NCBI GenBank assembly: GCA_000424365.1
Contig: AUJT01000004.1
Span: 1 to 33,361, forward strand
Length of the DNA stretch: 33,361 bases
DNA from: Lachnospiraceae bacterium NK4A144
Lineage (GTDB): Bacteria > Bacillota > Clostridia > Lachnospirales > Lachnospiraceae
Direction of reading: 5' to 3'
Part shown: in pieces, positions 15,075 to 23,433 of the stretch
Layout of the letters: each line of letters begins with the position of its first letter
How positions within the stretch are numbered: the stretch's first letter is position 1
Position numbers and translations under genes: made by a program
The notes under the pieces: model-generated
What the model saw: only the letters and a program-made list of their open reading frames with translations
The model's database searches: none
What the model was told of the DNA's origin: nothing

Positions 15075-17663
15075 TTACGGAAGGGGATCTGCTCCCGGAC
15101 GGCCGTGGCAGTTTTTGTACTTCAAACCGCTGCCGCACGGACAAAGATCATTCGGGTAAACCTTCTGCTTATCTCTCTGAACGGGTCCCTTCTGAAGGGA
15201 ATCGTCCTTGTTTGTTCCTGTTACTTTTGCAACCTGTTCACGCTCAACCTTCTGCTCTACATGAACATGCATAAGAAGACGGATAGTGTCTTCCTTTATG
15301 CTGTTTGTCATCTGGTCGAACATCTCGAAACCGGTTGTACGGTATTCAACTACCGGATTTTTCTGAGCAAATGCCTGGAGTCCGATACCCTGACGGAGCT
15401 GTTCCATATCATCGATATGCTGCATCCACTTACGGTCGATGACCTTAAGGAGCACAACTCGCTCAACTTCACGAAGCTGCTCTGCCTCAGGGAACTCTGC
15501 TTCCTTGTCCTCGTAAAGCTTTACAGCCTTTTCCTTGAGATAATGCTTGAGCTCTGCTGTACGCATCTCCCTTATATCCGGAGTCTTTATCGGCTCCATA
15601 GGAATAATGGGAAGAAGAAGCTCATTAAGCTCTGTGAGATCCCATTCTTCTGTCTTCTGATCTTCTCCGATCACCATATCCACTGCACTCTCAACAATGT
15701 CTGTAATCATATGATAGATGGAATCACGCATGCTCTCGCCATCGAGAACCTTACGACGCTCTTCGTAGATGATCTCACGCTGATCGTTATTTACAGCATC
15801 ATAATCAAGGAGGTTCTTACGGATACCGAAGTTATTTTCCTCGATCTTCATCTGAGCCTTTTCAACCGCGCGTGTGAGCATCTTATGCTCGATCTGCTCA
15901 CCTTCCGGAATATTAAGAGCCTCAAATGCAGCCATGAGACGCTCTGAACCAAAGAGACGCATCAGATCATCTTCAAGAGAGATATAGAAGCGGGACTTAC
16001 CCGGATCGCCCTGTCGACCTGAACGTCCACGGAGCTGATTATCGATACGACGTGACTCGTGACGCTCTGTACCGATAACATAAAGTCCACCAGCTTCTTT
16101 TGACTCTTCATCAAGCTTGATATCGGTTCCTCGACCTGCCATGTTTGTTGCGATGGTAACCGCACCGTGCTCACCTGCATGAGATACGATCTCAGCTTCC
16201 ATTTCATGGAACTTCGCATTCAGGACCTTATGCTCAATACCGCGCTTTTTAAGGAGCTTTGACAGTTCCTCTGATGCTTCGATAGTAATAGTACCTACGA
16301 GGATCGGCTGTCCTGTCTTGTGTACTTCTGCTATCTCATCAACGATAGCCTTGAGCTTTTCTTTCTTTGTCTTAAATACCGCATCCTGTTCGTCTATACG
16401 TGCAATAGGGTTATTTGTAGGAATAGTGATAACGTCCATTGCATAGATCTCACGGAACTCTCGCTCCTCAGTATATGCAGTACCGGTCATACCGGCTTTC
16501 TTCTTAAACTTATTAAAGAAGTTCTGGAATGTAATGGTTGCAAGTGTCTTACTTTCTCTCTTAACCTTTACATGCTCCTTTGCCTCTATCGCCTGATGAA
16601 GACCGTCTGAATAACGACGTCCCGGCATGATACGTCCGGTAAACTCATCAACGATAAGTATCTCATCATCCTTTACTACATAATCCTTATCCTTGAACAT
16701 AAGGTTATTCGCACGAAGCGCAAGGATGATACAATGCTGGATCTCAAGGTTTTCAGCATCGGCAAGGTTCTCGATATGGAAGAACTGCTCTACCTTATGC
16801 ACACCCTGATCTGTAAGATTTACGATCTTGTCTTTTTCATTAACAATGAAATCACCTGTTTCTTCTATCTCGACACCCATGATCGCATCCATCTTTGTAA
16901 GTTCATCGCTGGATGCTTCACCACGCTGCATCTGCTTTGCAAGAATATCACATGCCTGATATATAGCAGTTGACTTTCCGCTCTGTCCTGAAATGATAAG
17001 CGGTGTACGCGCTTCATCAATAAGAACAGAGTCGACCTCATCGATGATACAGTAGTTAAGATCACGAAGAACCAGCTGATTCTTGTAAATAACCATGTTA
17101 TCACGAAGATAATCAAATCCAAGCTCGTTATTTGTTACATATGTAATATCACAGGCATATGCCTTCTGACGCTCTTCATTTGTAAGACCGTTAAGTACAA
17201 CGCCTACTGTAAGTCCCAAAAATTCATGTACCTGACCCATCCACTCTGAGTCACGCTTTGCAAGGTAATCATTAACTGTAACGATTTCAACACCCTTGCC
17301 TTCCAACGCATTAAGATATGCAGGAAGTGTGGAAACAAGAGTCTTACCTTCACCTGTTCTCATCTCGGCGATACGACCCTGATGAAGAATGATTCCACCA
17401 ATGATCTGTACCGGGAAGTGTTCCATATGGAGAACTCGTCTAGCTGCCTCTCGTACTGTTGCATAAGCTTCCGGCAGAAGATCGTCGAGAGTCTCACCGG
17501 CTTCAAGACGTTTTTTAAACTTATGTGTCTGGTCCTTCAACTCTTCATCAGACAGAGCCATCATCTCGTCTCTAAGCGAAAGTACCTTATTAACGATCGG
17601 CTTTATCTTTTTAAGTTCTCGCTCACTGTGGGTTCCGAATACCTTATCAAAAATACTGCTCAT
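15075..17663 (-). CDS. secA: Preprotein translocase ATPase SecA
   Basis: SecA drives post-translational protein export through SecYEG. The 862-residue protein has the full domain set: Walker A MRTGEGKT (101-108), [19 protein letters not shown] (DEAD box), the [14 protein letters not shown] segment, the [10 protein letters not shown] motif VI region, and a C-terminal zinc-binding tail CxCx8CH (C841, C843, C852, H853) that binds SecB-like partners or lipids. The ATG at 17663 follows GAAAGG. It is followed by prfB, as in many Firmicutes, but hpf, usually next to secA, is about 15 kb upstream here. Confidence 0.98.
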   Translation of the reverse strand: MSSIFDKVFGTHSERELKKIKPIVNKVLSLRDEMMALSDEELKDQTHKFKKRLEAGETLDDLLPEAYATVREAARRVLHMEHFPVQIIGGIILHQGRIAEMRTGEGKTLVSTLPAYLNALEGKGVEIVTVNDYLAKRDSEWMGQVHEFLGLTVGVVLNGLTNEERQKAYACDITYVTNNELGFDYLRDNMVIYKNQLVLRDLNYCIIDEVDSVLIDEARTPLIISGQSGKSTAIYQACDILAKQMQRGEASSDELTKMDAIMGVEIEETGDFIVNEKDKIVNLTDQGVHKVEQFFHIENLADAENLEIQHCIILALRANNLMFKDKDYVVKDDEILIVDEFTGRIMPGRRYSDGLHQAIEAKEHVKVKRESKTLATITFQNFFNKFKKKAGMTGTAYTEEREFREIYAMDVITIPTNNPIARIDEQDAVFKTKKEKLKAIVDEIAEVHKTGQPILVGTITIEASEELSKLLKKRGIEHKVLNAKFHEMEAEIVSHAGEHGAVTIATNMAGRGTDIKLDEESKEAGGLYVIGTERHESRRIDNQLRGRSGRQGDPGKSRFYISLEDDLMRLFGSERLMAAFEALNIPEGEQIEHKMLTRAVEKAQMKIEENNFGIRKNLLDYDAVNNDQREIIYEERRKVLDGESMRDSIYHMITDIVESAVDMVIGEDQKTEEWDLTELNELLLPIIPMEPIKTPDIREMRTAELKHYLKEKAVKLYEDKEAEFPEAEQLREVERVVLLKVIDRKWMQHIDDMEQLRQGIGLQAFAQKNPVVEYRTTGFEMFDQMTNSIKEDTIRLLMHVHVEQKVEREQVAKVTGTNKDDSLQKGPVQRDKQKVYPNDLCPCGSGLKYKNCHGRPGADPLP

Positions 17664-17788
17664 ATCAGCCTTTCATGCCAGCGCCTTTCGGCGGGCTCTA
17701 TACTCCTCATTCTGCCTTACCATATACATGGCTGCAGTAACTGCTTTGGACTGCACTATATGCAACGTTTGCGCAAAACAGCTATATT

Positions 17789-17817
17789 ATTCTAACAGAA
17801 AAGGACGACCGCGTAAA
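17789..17817 (-). promoter_or_regulatory. Putative secA promoter overlapping the buk terminator
   Basis: Minus-strand TTTACG (17812-17817), 17-nt spacer, TAGAAT (17789-17794). The -35 lies in the loop and stem of the upstream buk terminator. Predicted leader about 120 nt. Confidence 0.5.
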
Positions 17818-17833
17818 GTGCACGCTGTCGTCC
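17799..17833 (-). terminator. Terminator of ptb-buk
   Basis: Minus strand: GGACGAC-a-GCGT, 7-nt loop, ACGC-g-GTCGTCC followed by TTTTC. About 70 nt after the buk stop. Confidence 0.8.
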
Positions 17834-17901
17834 CTTTATTAAAACTTGATAAACTTGGTTAAGAAAGATAAAAACTTAGTACAAGTTAAAGTGCTCAAAG
17901 A

Positions 17902-18972
17902 TTATTCGTAAATCTTTGCTTCCTCTTCCTTATTCATTACACGGAGAGCACCCTGAGCAAGAGCAAGAAGCTCATCTTCTCCCTTGTAAATAGTTACAGG
18001 AGCGATAAAGCCAACTCTTTCCTTGATACCGTCTGTAATGTAGCTCTCGTAAGAGATACCGCCTGTAAGAATGATCTGGTCAACATGGCCCTTAAGTACT
18101 GCTGCCATTGCGCCGATGTTCTTTGCTATCTGATAGATGAATGCGTTTACAACGAGCTCAGCCTTCTTATCGCCGTCATTCATCATCTTTTCGCACTGCT
18201 GCATATCGTTGCAGTGGAGATAAGAATTAAGTCCGCCTTCTCCAACGAGCATCTTTCTTACCTCTGCCTCTGTATACTTGCCAGAGAAGCAAAGCTTTAC
18301 AAGAGGACCTACCGGAACGCCGCCAGCTCTCTCAGGTGAGAATGCACCGTCACCGTCAAGTGCGTTGAATACGTCTACGATCCTTCCGTTGTGGTGAGCA
18401 CCACAGGATACACCGCCGCCCATGTGAACTACGATAAGATCAAGCTCGTCATACTTTTTGCCAACCTCTTTTGCATAGCGTCTTGCCATTGCCTTCTGGT
18501 TAAGCGGGTGAGAAATAGCTGTTCTCGGAATAGCCTCACATCCGGAAAGACGTGCGATAGGCTCCATCTCATCAACAGCAACCGGATCAACAATGTAAGC
18601 CGGAACACCAAGCTCATCACCGATCTCACGTGCAAGGATTCCGCCAAGGTTACTTGCGTGCTGACCCTGAACGCCAACTTCAAGATCCTTCTGAAGTGCG
18701 TCGTTTACGATATATGTACCACCAGAAATAGGCTTTACAAGACCACCACGGCCTACGCATACGTTAAGGGACTTGATATCAAAATTCTGCTCCTTTAAGA
18801 AGTCAAGAATGATGTTCTTTCTAAAATCCTTCTGAGCGATGATGGAATCGAACTGTGCGATCTCTTCGTTTGTGTGACGGAGAGTCTTGTCGAAAAGCAT
18901 TGTCTCGTCCTCAAAAACTGCGATCTTTGTGGATGTTGAACCCGGATTGATGATCAGTGATTTGATTGCCAT
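17902..18972 (-). CDS. buk: Butyrate kinase
   Basis: Converts butyryl-phosphate and ADP to butyrate and ATP, the energy-conserving last step of this butyrate route. The 356-residue ASKHA kinase has the N-terminal phosphate motif [12 protein letters not shown] (9-20), [15 protein letters not shown]-type substrate loop (about 93-107), [13 protein letters not shown] and ILTGGISYE (adenosine motif). Length and motifs match Buk rather than acetate kinase (about 400 aa). It lies 49 nt downstream of ptb, an established gene pair. Its presence points to the Ptb-Buk pathway rather than, or in addition to, butyryl-CoA:acetate CoA-transferase. Confidence 0.95.
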   Translation of the reverse strand: MAIKSLIINPGSTSTKIAVFEDETMLFDKTLRHTNEEIAQFDSIIAQKDFRKNIILDFLKEQNFDIKSLNVCVGRGGLVKPISGGTYIVNDALQKDLEVGVQGQHASNLGGILAREIGDELGVPAYIVDPVAVDEMEPIARLSGCEAIPRTAISHPLNQKAMARRYAKEVGKKYDELDLIVVHMGGGVSCGAHHNGRIVDVFNALDGDGAFSPERAGGVPVGPLVKLCFSGKYTEAEVRKMLVGEGGLNSYLHCNDMQQCEKMMNDGDKKAELVVNAFIYQIAKNIGAMAAVLKGHVDQIILTGGISYESYITDGIKERVGFIAPVTIYKGEDELLALAQGALRVMNKEEEAKIYE

Positions 18973-19021
18973 GAAATACTTCCTCCTTGATATTTTGATT
19001 ATATCAGTTTAAAAAGGTTGA

Positions 19022-19942
19022 TCAATTCTGATGCTTCAGATGCTCTGCAACTACAGATGCGAGAGCGATGGAATTAACCTTTGTCTCAACAGAGTCTGAA
19101 CGGCTTGTAAGGATAGCAGGTGCCTTTGTTCCTGTAAGGATGCAGCCATTCTTAAATTCTGTAGTATGAACGATAAACTTATATGCGATATTTCCGGCAT
19201 GAATATCAGGGAACAGAAGGATATCAGCATCGCCTACGATCTTTCTGTCTGTTGCTCCCTTGTGCTTTGCAGCCTCAGGGAAGATAGCAAGATCTGCGGA
19301 AAGAGGTCCGTCTACGATACAGCCCTTGATCTTTCCTTCTTCATTCATCTTTGTAAGCTCAGCTGCCTCAACAGTTACCGGCATCTTCGGATTCACTACC
19401 TCAACTGCTGCAAGAGGAGCAACCTTCGGATTTTCGATACCGCAGGCATTACATACATCAACTGTGTTCTCGATGATATGAACCTTGTCCTCAAGTGTCG
19501 GGTATGTCATGAATGCAACGTCTGTAAGGAACAGAAGCTGCTCAACGCCCTTGATCTCAAATACGCATACATGAGAAAGTGTCTTACCTGTACGAAGACC
19601 AACCTCCTTATCAAGAATGCTCTTAAGGAAATCTTTACTCTGGATAAGTCCCTTCATGTACATATCAGCTTCGCCGTCGTGTACGAGCTTTACTGCTGTA
19701 TGTGCAGCCTGAATGGGATCCTTCTCATCGATGATCTCATAATCATCCATATTCATGCCAAGTCTTGCGCCGATCTCTCTGATCTTATCAGCATCGCCTA
19801 CAAGAACTGCGTTTGCTATTCCGTCTTCACGTGCCTTTTTTACTGCCTCAAGAACGTTCTCATCCTCTGCTGCTGCTACAGACAGCTTCTTCATGGGAAT
19901 CGCTTTTACCTGTGCGATGATGTCATCAAAATGCTTGCTCAT
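19022..19942 (-). CDS. ptb: Phosphate butyryltransferase
   Basis: Exchanges CoA for phosphate on butyryl-CoA to give butyryl-phosphate. The 306-residue protein has the PTA/PTB fold pattern: an N-terminal AAAEDENVLEAVKKAREDGIANAVLVG, DMYMKGLIQSKDFLKSIL (about 92-109), GCIVDGPLSADLAI and ADILLFPDIHAGNIAYK (about 241-257). Pairing with buk decides for Ptb over phosphate acetyltransferase. An AGGAGG site lies 11 nt before the ATG, slightly long. Transcribed from its own strong promoter with Rex-like boxes. Confidence 0.95.
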   Translation of the reverse strand: MSKHFDDIIAQVKAIPMKKLSVAAAEDENVLEAVKKAREDGIANAVLVGDADKIREIGARLGMNMDDYEIIDEKDPIQAAHTAVKLVHDGEADMYMKGLIQSKDFLKSILDKEVGLRTGKTLSHVCVFEIKGVEQLLFLTDVAFMTYPTLEDKVHIIENTVDVCNACGIENPKVAPLAAVEVVNPKMPVTVEAAELTKMNEEGKIKGCIVDGPLSADLAIFPEAAKHKGATDRKIVGDADILLFPDIHAGNIAYKFIVHTTEFKNGCILTGTKAPAILTSRSDSVETKVNSIALASVVAEHLKHQN

Positions 19943-20002
19943 CTCTATCAGATCCTCCTCTGAATCGAATCATTTGTGATATGCGTTTTAGAAAAACGCC
20001 CA

Positions 20003-20020
20003 TTGTTAAAAAAATATCAC
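20003..20020. promoter_or_regulatory. Rex-like operator, distal half-matched box (ptb)
   Basis: TTGTTAAAAAAATATCAC: left half TTGTTAA is perfect for the clostridial Rex consensus TTGTTAA-N4-TTAACAA and the right half matches 4 of 7. It covers the ptb -10 and lies one base from a second, better box. Prediction only. Confidence 0.4.
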
Positions 20021-20039
20021 ATTGTTAATTCATTGTCAA
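20011..20039 (-). promoter_or_regulatory. Promoter of ptb-buk
   Basis: Minus-strand perfect -35 TTGACA (20034-20039), 17-nt spacer, TATTTT (20011-20016). Predicted start near 20004, leader about 60 nt. Confidence 0.75.
20022..20039. promoter_or_regulatory. Rex-like operator over the ptb -35
   Basis: TTGTTAATTCATTGTCAA matches TTGTTAA-N4-TTAACAA at 12 of 14 defined positions. It covers the -35 hexamer, so a bound repressor would block RNA polymerase. Rex is the NADH/NAD+-sensing repressor of fermentative and butyrate genes in clostridia (established); the site itself is inferred. Confidence 0.5.
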
Positions 20040-20062
20040 GGTCGAGTATTCCTGCAAAGCCG

Positions 20063-21925
20063 TTATTTGCTTAGTCTTACCTCTATATCTTCAGTGATCG
20101 GAGTGTCTTTTGTGATCTCTTCTCCGGTATCCTGTCGTACCCAGTGTGTTCCCTCTTTCGCTCCATGCGGCAAAGTCGGGAGAGCTGTAAGTGTCTCACC
20201 TTTTATCACACCTATGTACGGATTTCTTTCTTCTCCGTCTCCTACAAAATGAGCTACAACTATTTCTGCATCCTCAAGCCAGATCTCATCGCAAAACGCC
20301 ATGCGATCTTTTAGAAAATTCCGGACTTCTTCTGTATCCTCTGCGATGGACTCCGGATTATCATGCCATCTGAAACCATCCATGTCGTTATTTGATGCGG
20401 TTATCGCTGTGAGTTCATCCAATTTGCCATCAAGAAGGCTCTGCACATAAGGCCTGACTTTTTCCTTATACTCCTTTTTAACGAGAGAACGGAATTCATC
20501 ATTTTTCATGTACAGATCATAAAAAAGCATAGTCTGCTGCTTATGATTTGTGTTGAAGGTTATTGTACGTACGGCATCCACCGTATCGTTCTGACCGTTA
20601 AGAAGAGTTTTGTCGTAATCCCATGCCGGTCCTGCAAAAATATGTGCATCAACCGAGTCAGCATCCTTATAGAAAAAGGAACTGGTTGAGCCGGAAGCCT
20701 CATTTTTTACAAATTCTTCCAGCACATATTTATCAGCAAAACTCTGCATGTCGATAAGATCAGATATCGTACTGTCACCTGCTGACGCCATATCTTCCAT
20801 TTTTTGAAAAAGACCGGCTATATACTGAACTTCTGTCTTTGACGCATATGCAGGACTTCTGACAACGTATCGCTCTCCGCTCTCTGTCTTAAATCTGGAG
20901 GGTCTGGAGGAATATCTGTCCACATAGTTTCTCTCGATCAAGTATCCGCCGGTATAATCTGCCGGTGTATTGTCGAGGTCCGCAAACGCTATTTCACTTT
21001 CTCCTGCGCCTTCTACTTCCGTGGTCTCATAGGTTGCCGGGTCTTTAAGATTAACTCTGCGATTTTTGTCTTCGAGATCAGTGATATTGAGACGTGCATC
21101 ATCTATCTCAACCTTTTCAGAAAGCTGATACATGCCTGCATACTCACCGTTGAAATAGACATCTGTCATTACCGAGTCTGTTGTACCTCTGAGCCCCTCA
21201 GCCTCCGCCATGCCATTTACGATCATATTTCGGACTTTTGAAACATCCAGAAGATTTGCAATGAGTAACCAGCTTCTTGCCTTTGTCATCCCGAGAAGCG
21301 GACTTGATCTGTGAACCTTTATCTGATATGGACGCTTTTCCAGGCGCCAGGATGTATTTCCATGACCGTGGATCATATCCAGAGCTCCGGTGAAATCCAC
21401 TGTCCCATCAGCAGTAAATATGGTCATCTCACCTTTTTCAGTGTTTTTCTTGGAGAGATTCAAATGGTCCATACTGCCTGTTTCTGTATAAATAAATGCT
21501 GCCGGCAAGTTTTCAGACTGCATATAAACTATCTTTCCATCAGCCAGTACATTTCCGCTTCCTGATACAAAGCGGACCAGATATGTCTCATCTCTGTTTA
21601 AGCCTGTAAGATAGCCTCCGTTCGAGATATTTTGCAGATTCCCGTTTATATCCTCTATTTCAAGGTGATCCGCACCACTGAAATGAACCGGTGACTCTGA
21701 CAGCTCCGCACATGACGGCATGAAAAAATACCATGCATCAGAAGCATGATTTTCATCATAATATGCCTTTATGACAGACCCGCTTCCGTGACCGTTAAGC
21801 TCGATCGACAATGTTTGAAAATATCCTATGTCCTGCAATTCATCTGCATGCTTCCAAATGATCAGGATAAGAGGGATAAACGCTGCGAGAAACAGCAGTA
21901 TTATCCCCGTGCGTCTGCGGTTCAT
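20063..21925 (-). CDS. CotH-like kinase-family protein B, membrane-anchored
   Basis: A 620-residue member of the CotH family, atypical protein-kinase-fold proteins first known from Bacillus spore coat. An RRR start and one helix at 7-24 predict an outward-facing anchored protein. Residues 35-180 form a beta-rich region, then the CotH core: HGHGNTSWRLEKRPYQIKV (186-204), LSEKVE (268-273), GYLIERNY (327-334), VKNEASG (406-412) and GPAWDYD (432-438). The position where CotH kinases carry a catalytic Asp (N-x-D) appears to be Ala here. Starts with an ATGA overlap on the DUF4956 gene. Paralogue of the first gene of the operon. Confidence 0.85.
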   Translation of the reverse strand: MNRRRTGIILLFLAAFIPLILIIWKHADELQDIGYFQTLSIELNGHGSGSVIKAYYDENHASDAWYFFMPSCAELSESPVHFSGADHLEIEDINGNLQNISNGGYLTGLNRDETYLVRFVSGSGNVLADGKIVYMQSENLPAAFIYTETGSMDHLNLSKKNTEKGEMTIFTADGTVDFTGALDMIHGHGNTSWRLEKRPYQIKVHRSSPLLGMTKARSWLLIANLLDVSKVRNMIVNGMAEAEGLRGTTDSVMTDVYFNGEYAGMYQLSEKVEIDDARLNITDLEDKNRRVNLKDPATYETTEVEGAGESEIAFADLDNTPADYTGGYLIERNYVDRYSSRPSRFKTESGERYVVRSPAYASKTEVQYIAGLFQKMEDMASAGDSTISDLIDMQSFADKYVLEEFVKNEASGSTSSFFYKDADSVDAHIFAGPAWDYDKTLLNGQNDTVDAVRTITFNTNHKQQTMLFYDLYMKNDEFRSLVKKEYKEKVRPYVQSLLDGKLDELTAITASNNDMDGFRWHDNPESIAEDTEEVRNFLKDRMAFCDEIWLEDAEIVVAHFVGDGEERNPYIGVIKGETLTALPTLPHGAKEGTHWVRQDTGEEITKDTPITEDIEVRLSK

Positions 21926-22599
21926 AATGTCACTTCTCCGTCATGCTGCAGAACTGATGATGAATATACGCCTTCTACTCCTGCAACAGCCTTTGCAAGT
22001 GCTTTTTCATCCTTTGTACGGACTTCATAAACTACATCTGTTCCGGATGCAGTAATATTTCTGGACTTTACTTTTGAAAAAGCTGCGTTGTTATTTATCG
22101 CGTTTTCAAGAGCGATCTCTGTTTCATCAGAGTTTGCCATATTTACAACAAGGATCATCGGAGCTTTTCCTACCGGAATAAACTCAAGAACAACGATCAT
22201 CAGTGTGATCACCAAAGATGATATGATCGCTACTTCAGTCATTCCTGCTCCACACATGATACCGATACTTATCGACCAAAACATAAATGCGAGATCCATC
22301 GGTTCCTTAACCGCTGTACGGAAACGAACGATAGAAAGCGCACCTACCATACCAAGTGATACTACAAGGCTGGACTGTATCGTAAGGATTATCGCTGCTG
22401 TGATAACTGCAACTGCTGATAAAGATATGTTGAAATTTTTGGAGTAAAAAGTCTTTCTGGTAACTGCTCTATATACAAAGAAAATGTATAAAGATATGAT
22501 ACATGTCACTGCAAGTGCAATTATTATCTGTGTTGTTCCGATGTCCTGTCCTGAGAAACCCTGTAAAAATGAGTGTTTAAAAATGTCTCCGAATTTCAT
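21922..22599 (-). CDS. DUF4956 membrane protein
   Basis: A 225-residue protein with four or five membrane helices at about 24-44, 57-77, 79-91, 102-120 and 123-142 and a cytoplasmic C-terminal domain of about 80 residues. The segment GALSIVRFRTAVKEP (86-100) is the hallmark of DUF4956. The family is often found next to VTC-domain polyphosphate polymerases and CotH genes. By analogy with eukaryotic VTC, where the polymerase feeds a membrane subunit, it may be the channel for the polymer (inference). AAGAAAGG precedes the ATG. Stop overlaps the CotH B start by 4 nt. Confidence 0.85.
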   Translation of the reverse strand: MKFGDIFKHSFLQGFSGQDIGTTQIIIALAVTCIISLYIFFVYRAVTRKTFYSKNFNISLSAVAVITAAIILTIQSSLVVSLGMVGALSIVRFRTAVKEPMDLAFMFWSISIGIMCGAGMTEVAIISSLVITLMIVVLEFIPVGKAPMILVVNMANSDETEIALENAINNNAAFSKVKSRNITASGTDVVYEVRTKDEKALAKAVAGVEGVYSSSVLQHDGEVTL

Positions 22600-22649
22600 G
22601 TTGTGCCTTTCTTGTGCTTATGTCATATTTCTAAGAATTGTCATCTGTC

Positions 22650-23411
22650 TTAGACAGCGTCGTTTAACGCATCCATCTCTCGCCGGGAATTCAGGGAATA
22701 CCTTCTGCAAAAATAGTACTTGGAAAATGAAGTGTACCTAAGCGTATTATTTTGTATAACGCTTTTGATGCTGTCCGGGAGAAAGCCGTCATACTTTACT
22801 TCCAACAGCGACTGTCCTACCGGTAGTACCGGCCGCACCGGAAGTTTTTCAGAAAAAAAGTCTTCAAATCTTTCCGATGATGAGATCTTTCTGTCAAAGG
22901 TGATCCTCACATTTCCAAGCGTGTATATGAACGGAAGCCTCTCGTACTGAACTATAACCTTTGGCTTCAATCCATCTGTCAGCCTTAAAAGCAATACTCT
23001 GCGAAGAAGTGGTTTTGTTTCCTTATCTGTTATCTTTTCCGCAGCACCTTTTCCTGTCATCAGAATGTCGTATTCCTCAAGTGTGATGCGTTCCGAGAGT
23101 TTCTTTGTCATGCCGTTCTCTTTTATCTTGCACTCCAAAGATATAAAAGACTTATCACAGTTATACGCTCTTATCCTGAATTTGTGCCTCGGATCAACCC
23201 CATCTTCATTAGAATCAAAATAATGATCATCTATGTCATCAAAATATATACTTCTAATGAGATATGTTCCGTCCGGTCTCGTATGACTGTCTTTCCGTAA
23301 AATACCTGAAAACCTTGCCTGTAGTATTCTCATTGACGCATCTGTGCCAAAGTATTTTAGTTCATGACGCCAGCCGTGGTCATCGGGATTTCTGCAATTG
23401 TTCCAGAACAT
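22650..23411 (-). CDS. VTC-domain (polyphosphate polymerase) protein
   Basis: A 253-residue soluble protein of the CYTH/TTM superfamily, VTC type. Eukaryotic Vtc4 makes polyphosphate from ATP in such a beta-tunnel. Residues fitting the tunnel are present: HELKY (16-20), R53, R79 and R81 (RIR), E93/K95/K97, R158 (YER), R169 (RITFD), E204/K206 (LEVK) and K231/Y232. I chose the ATG at 23411 (GGAGG 11 nt upstream) over an in-frame TTG at 23429 that lies on the ribosome site itself. There is no membrane segment, so it probably partners the DUF4956 protein encoded 50 nt downstream. Enzymatic activity has to be tested; other TTM reactions are possible. Confidence 0.85.
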   Translation of the reverse strand: MFWNNCRNPDDHGWRHELKYFGTDASMRILQARFSGILRKDSHTRPDGTYLIRSIYFDDIDDHYFDSNEDGVDPRHKFRIRAYNCDKSFISLECKIKENGMTKKLSERITLEEYDILMTGKGAAEKITDKETKPLLRRVLLLRLTDGLKPKVIVQYERLPFIYTLGNVRITFDRKISSSERFEDFFSEKLPVRPVLPVGQSLLEVKYDGFLPDSIKSVIQNNTLRYTSFSKYYFCRRYSLNSRREMDALNDAV

Positions 23412-23433
23412 TCCGGTATCATCCTCCAATTAC

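Noticed and set aside
15012-15947. 311-codon plus-strand open frame
   Set aside because: It lies antisense to the 3' end of secA, has no ribosome site and a Cys/Leu/His-rich composition typical of antisense frames.
19166-19963. 265-codon plus-strand open frame
   Set aside because: Fully antisense to ptb, Cys-rich translation with no domain; ptb is certain.
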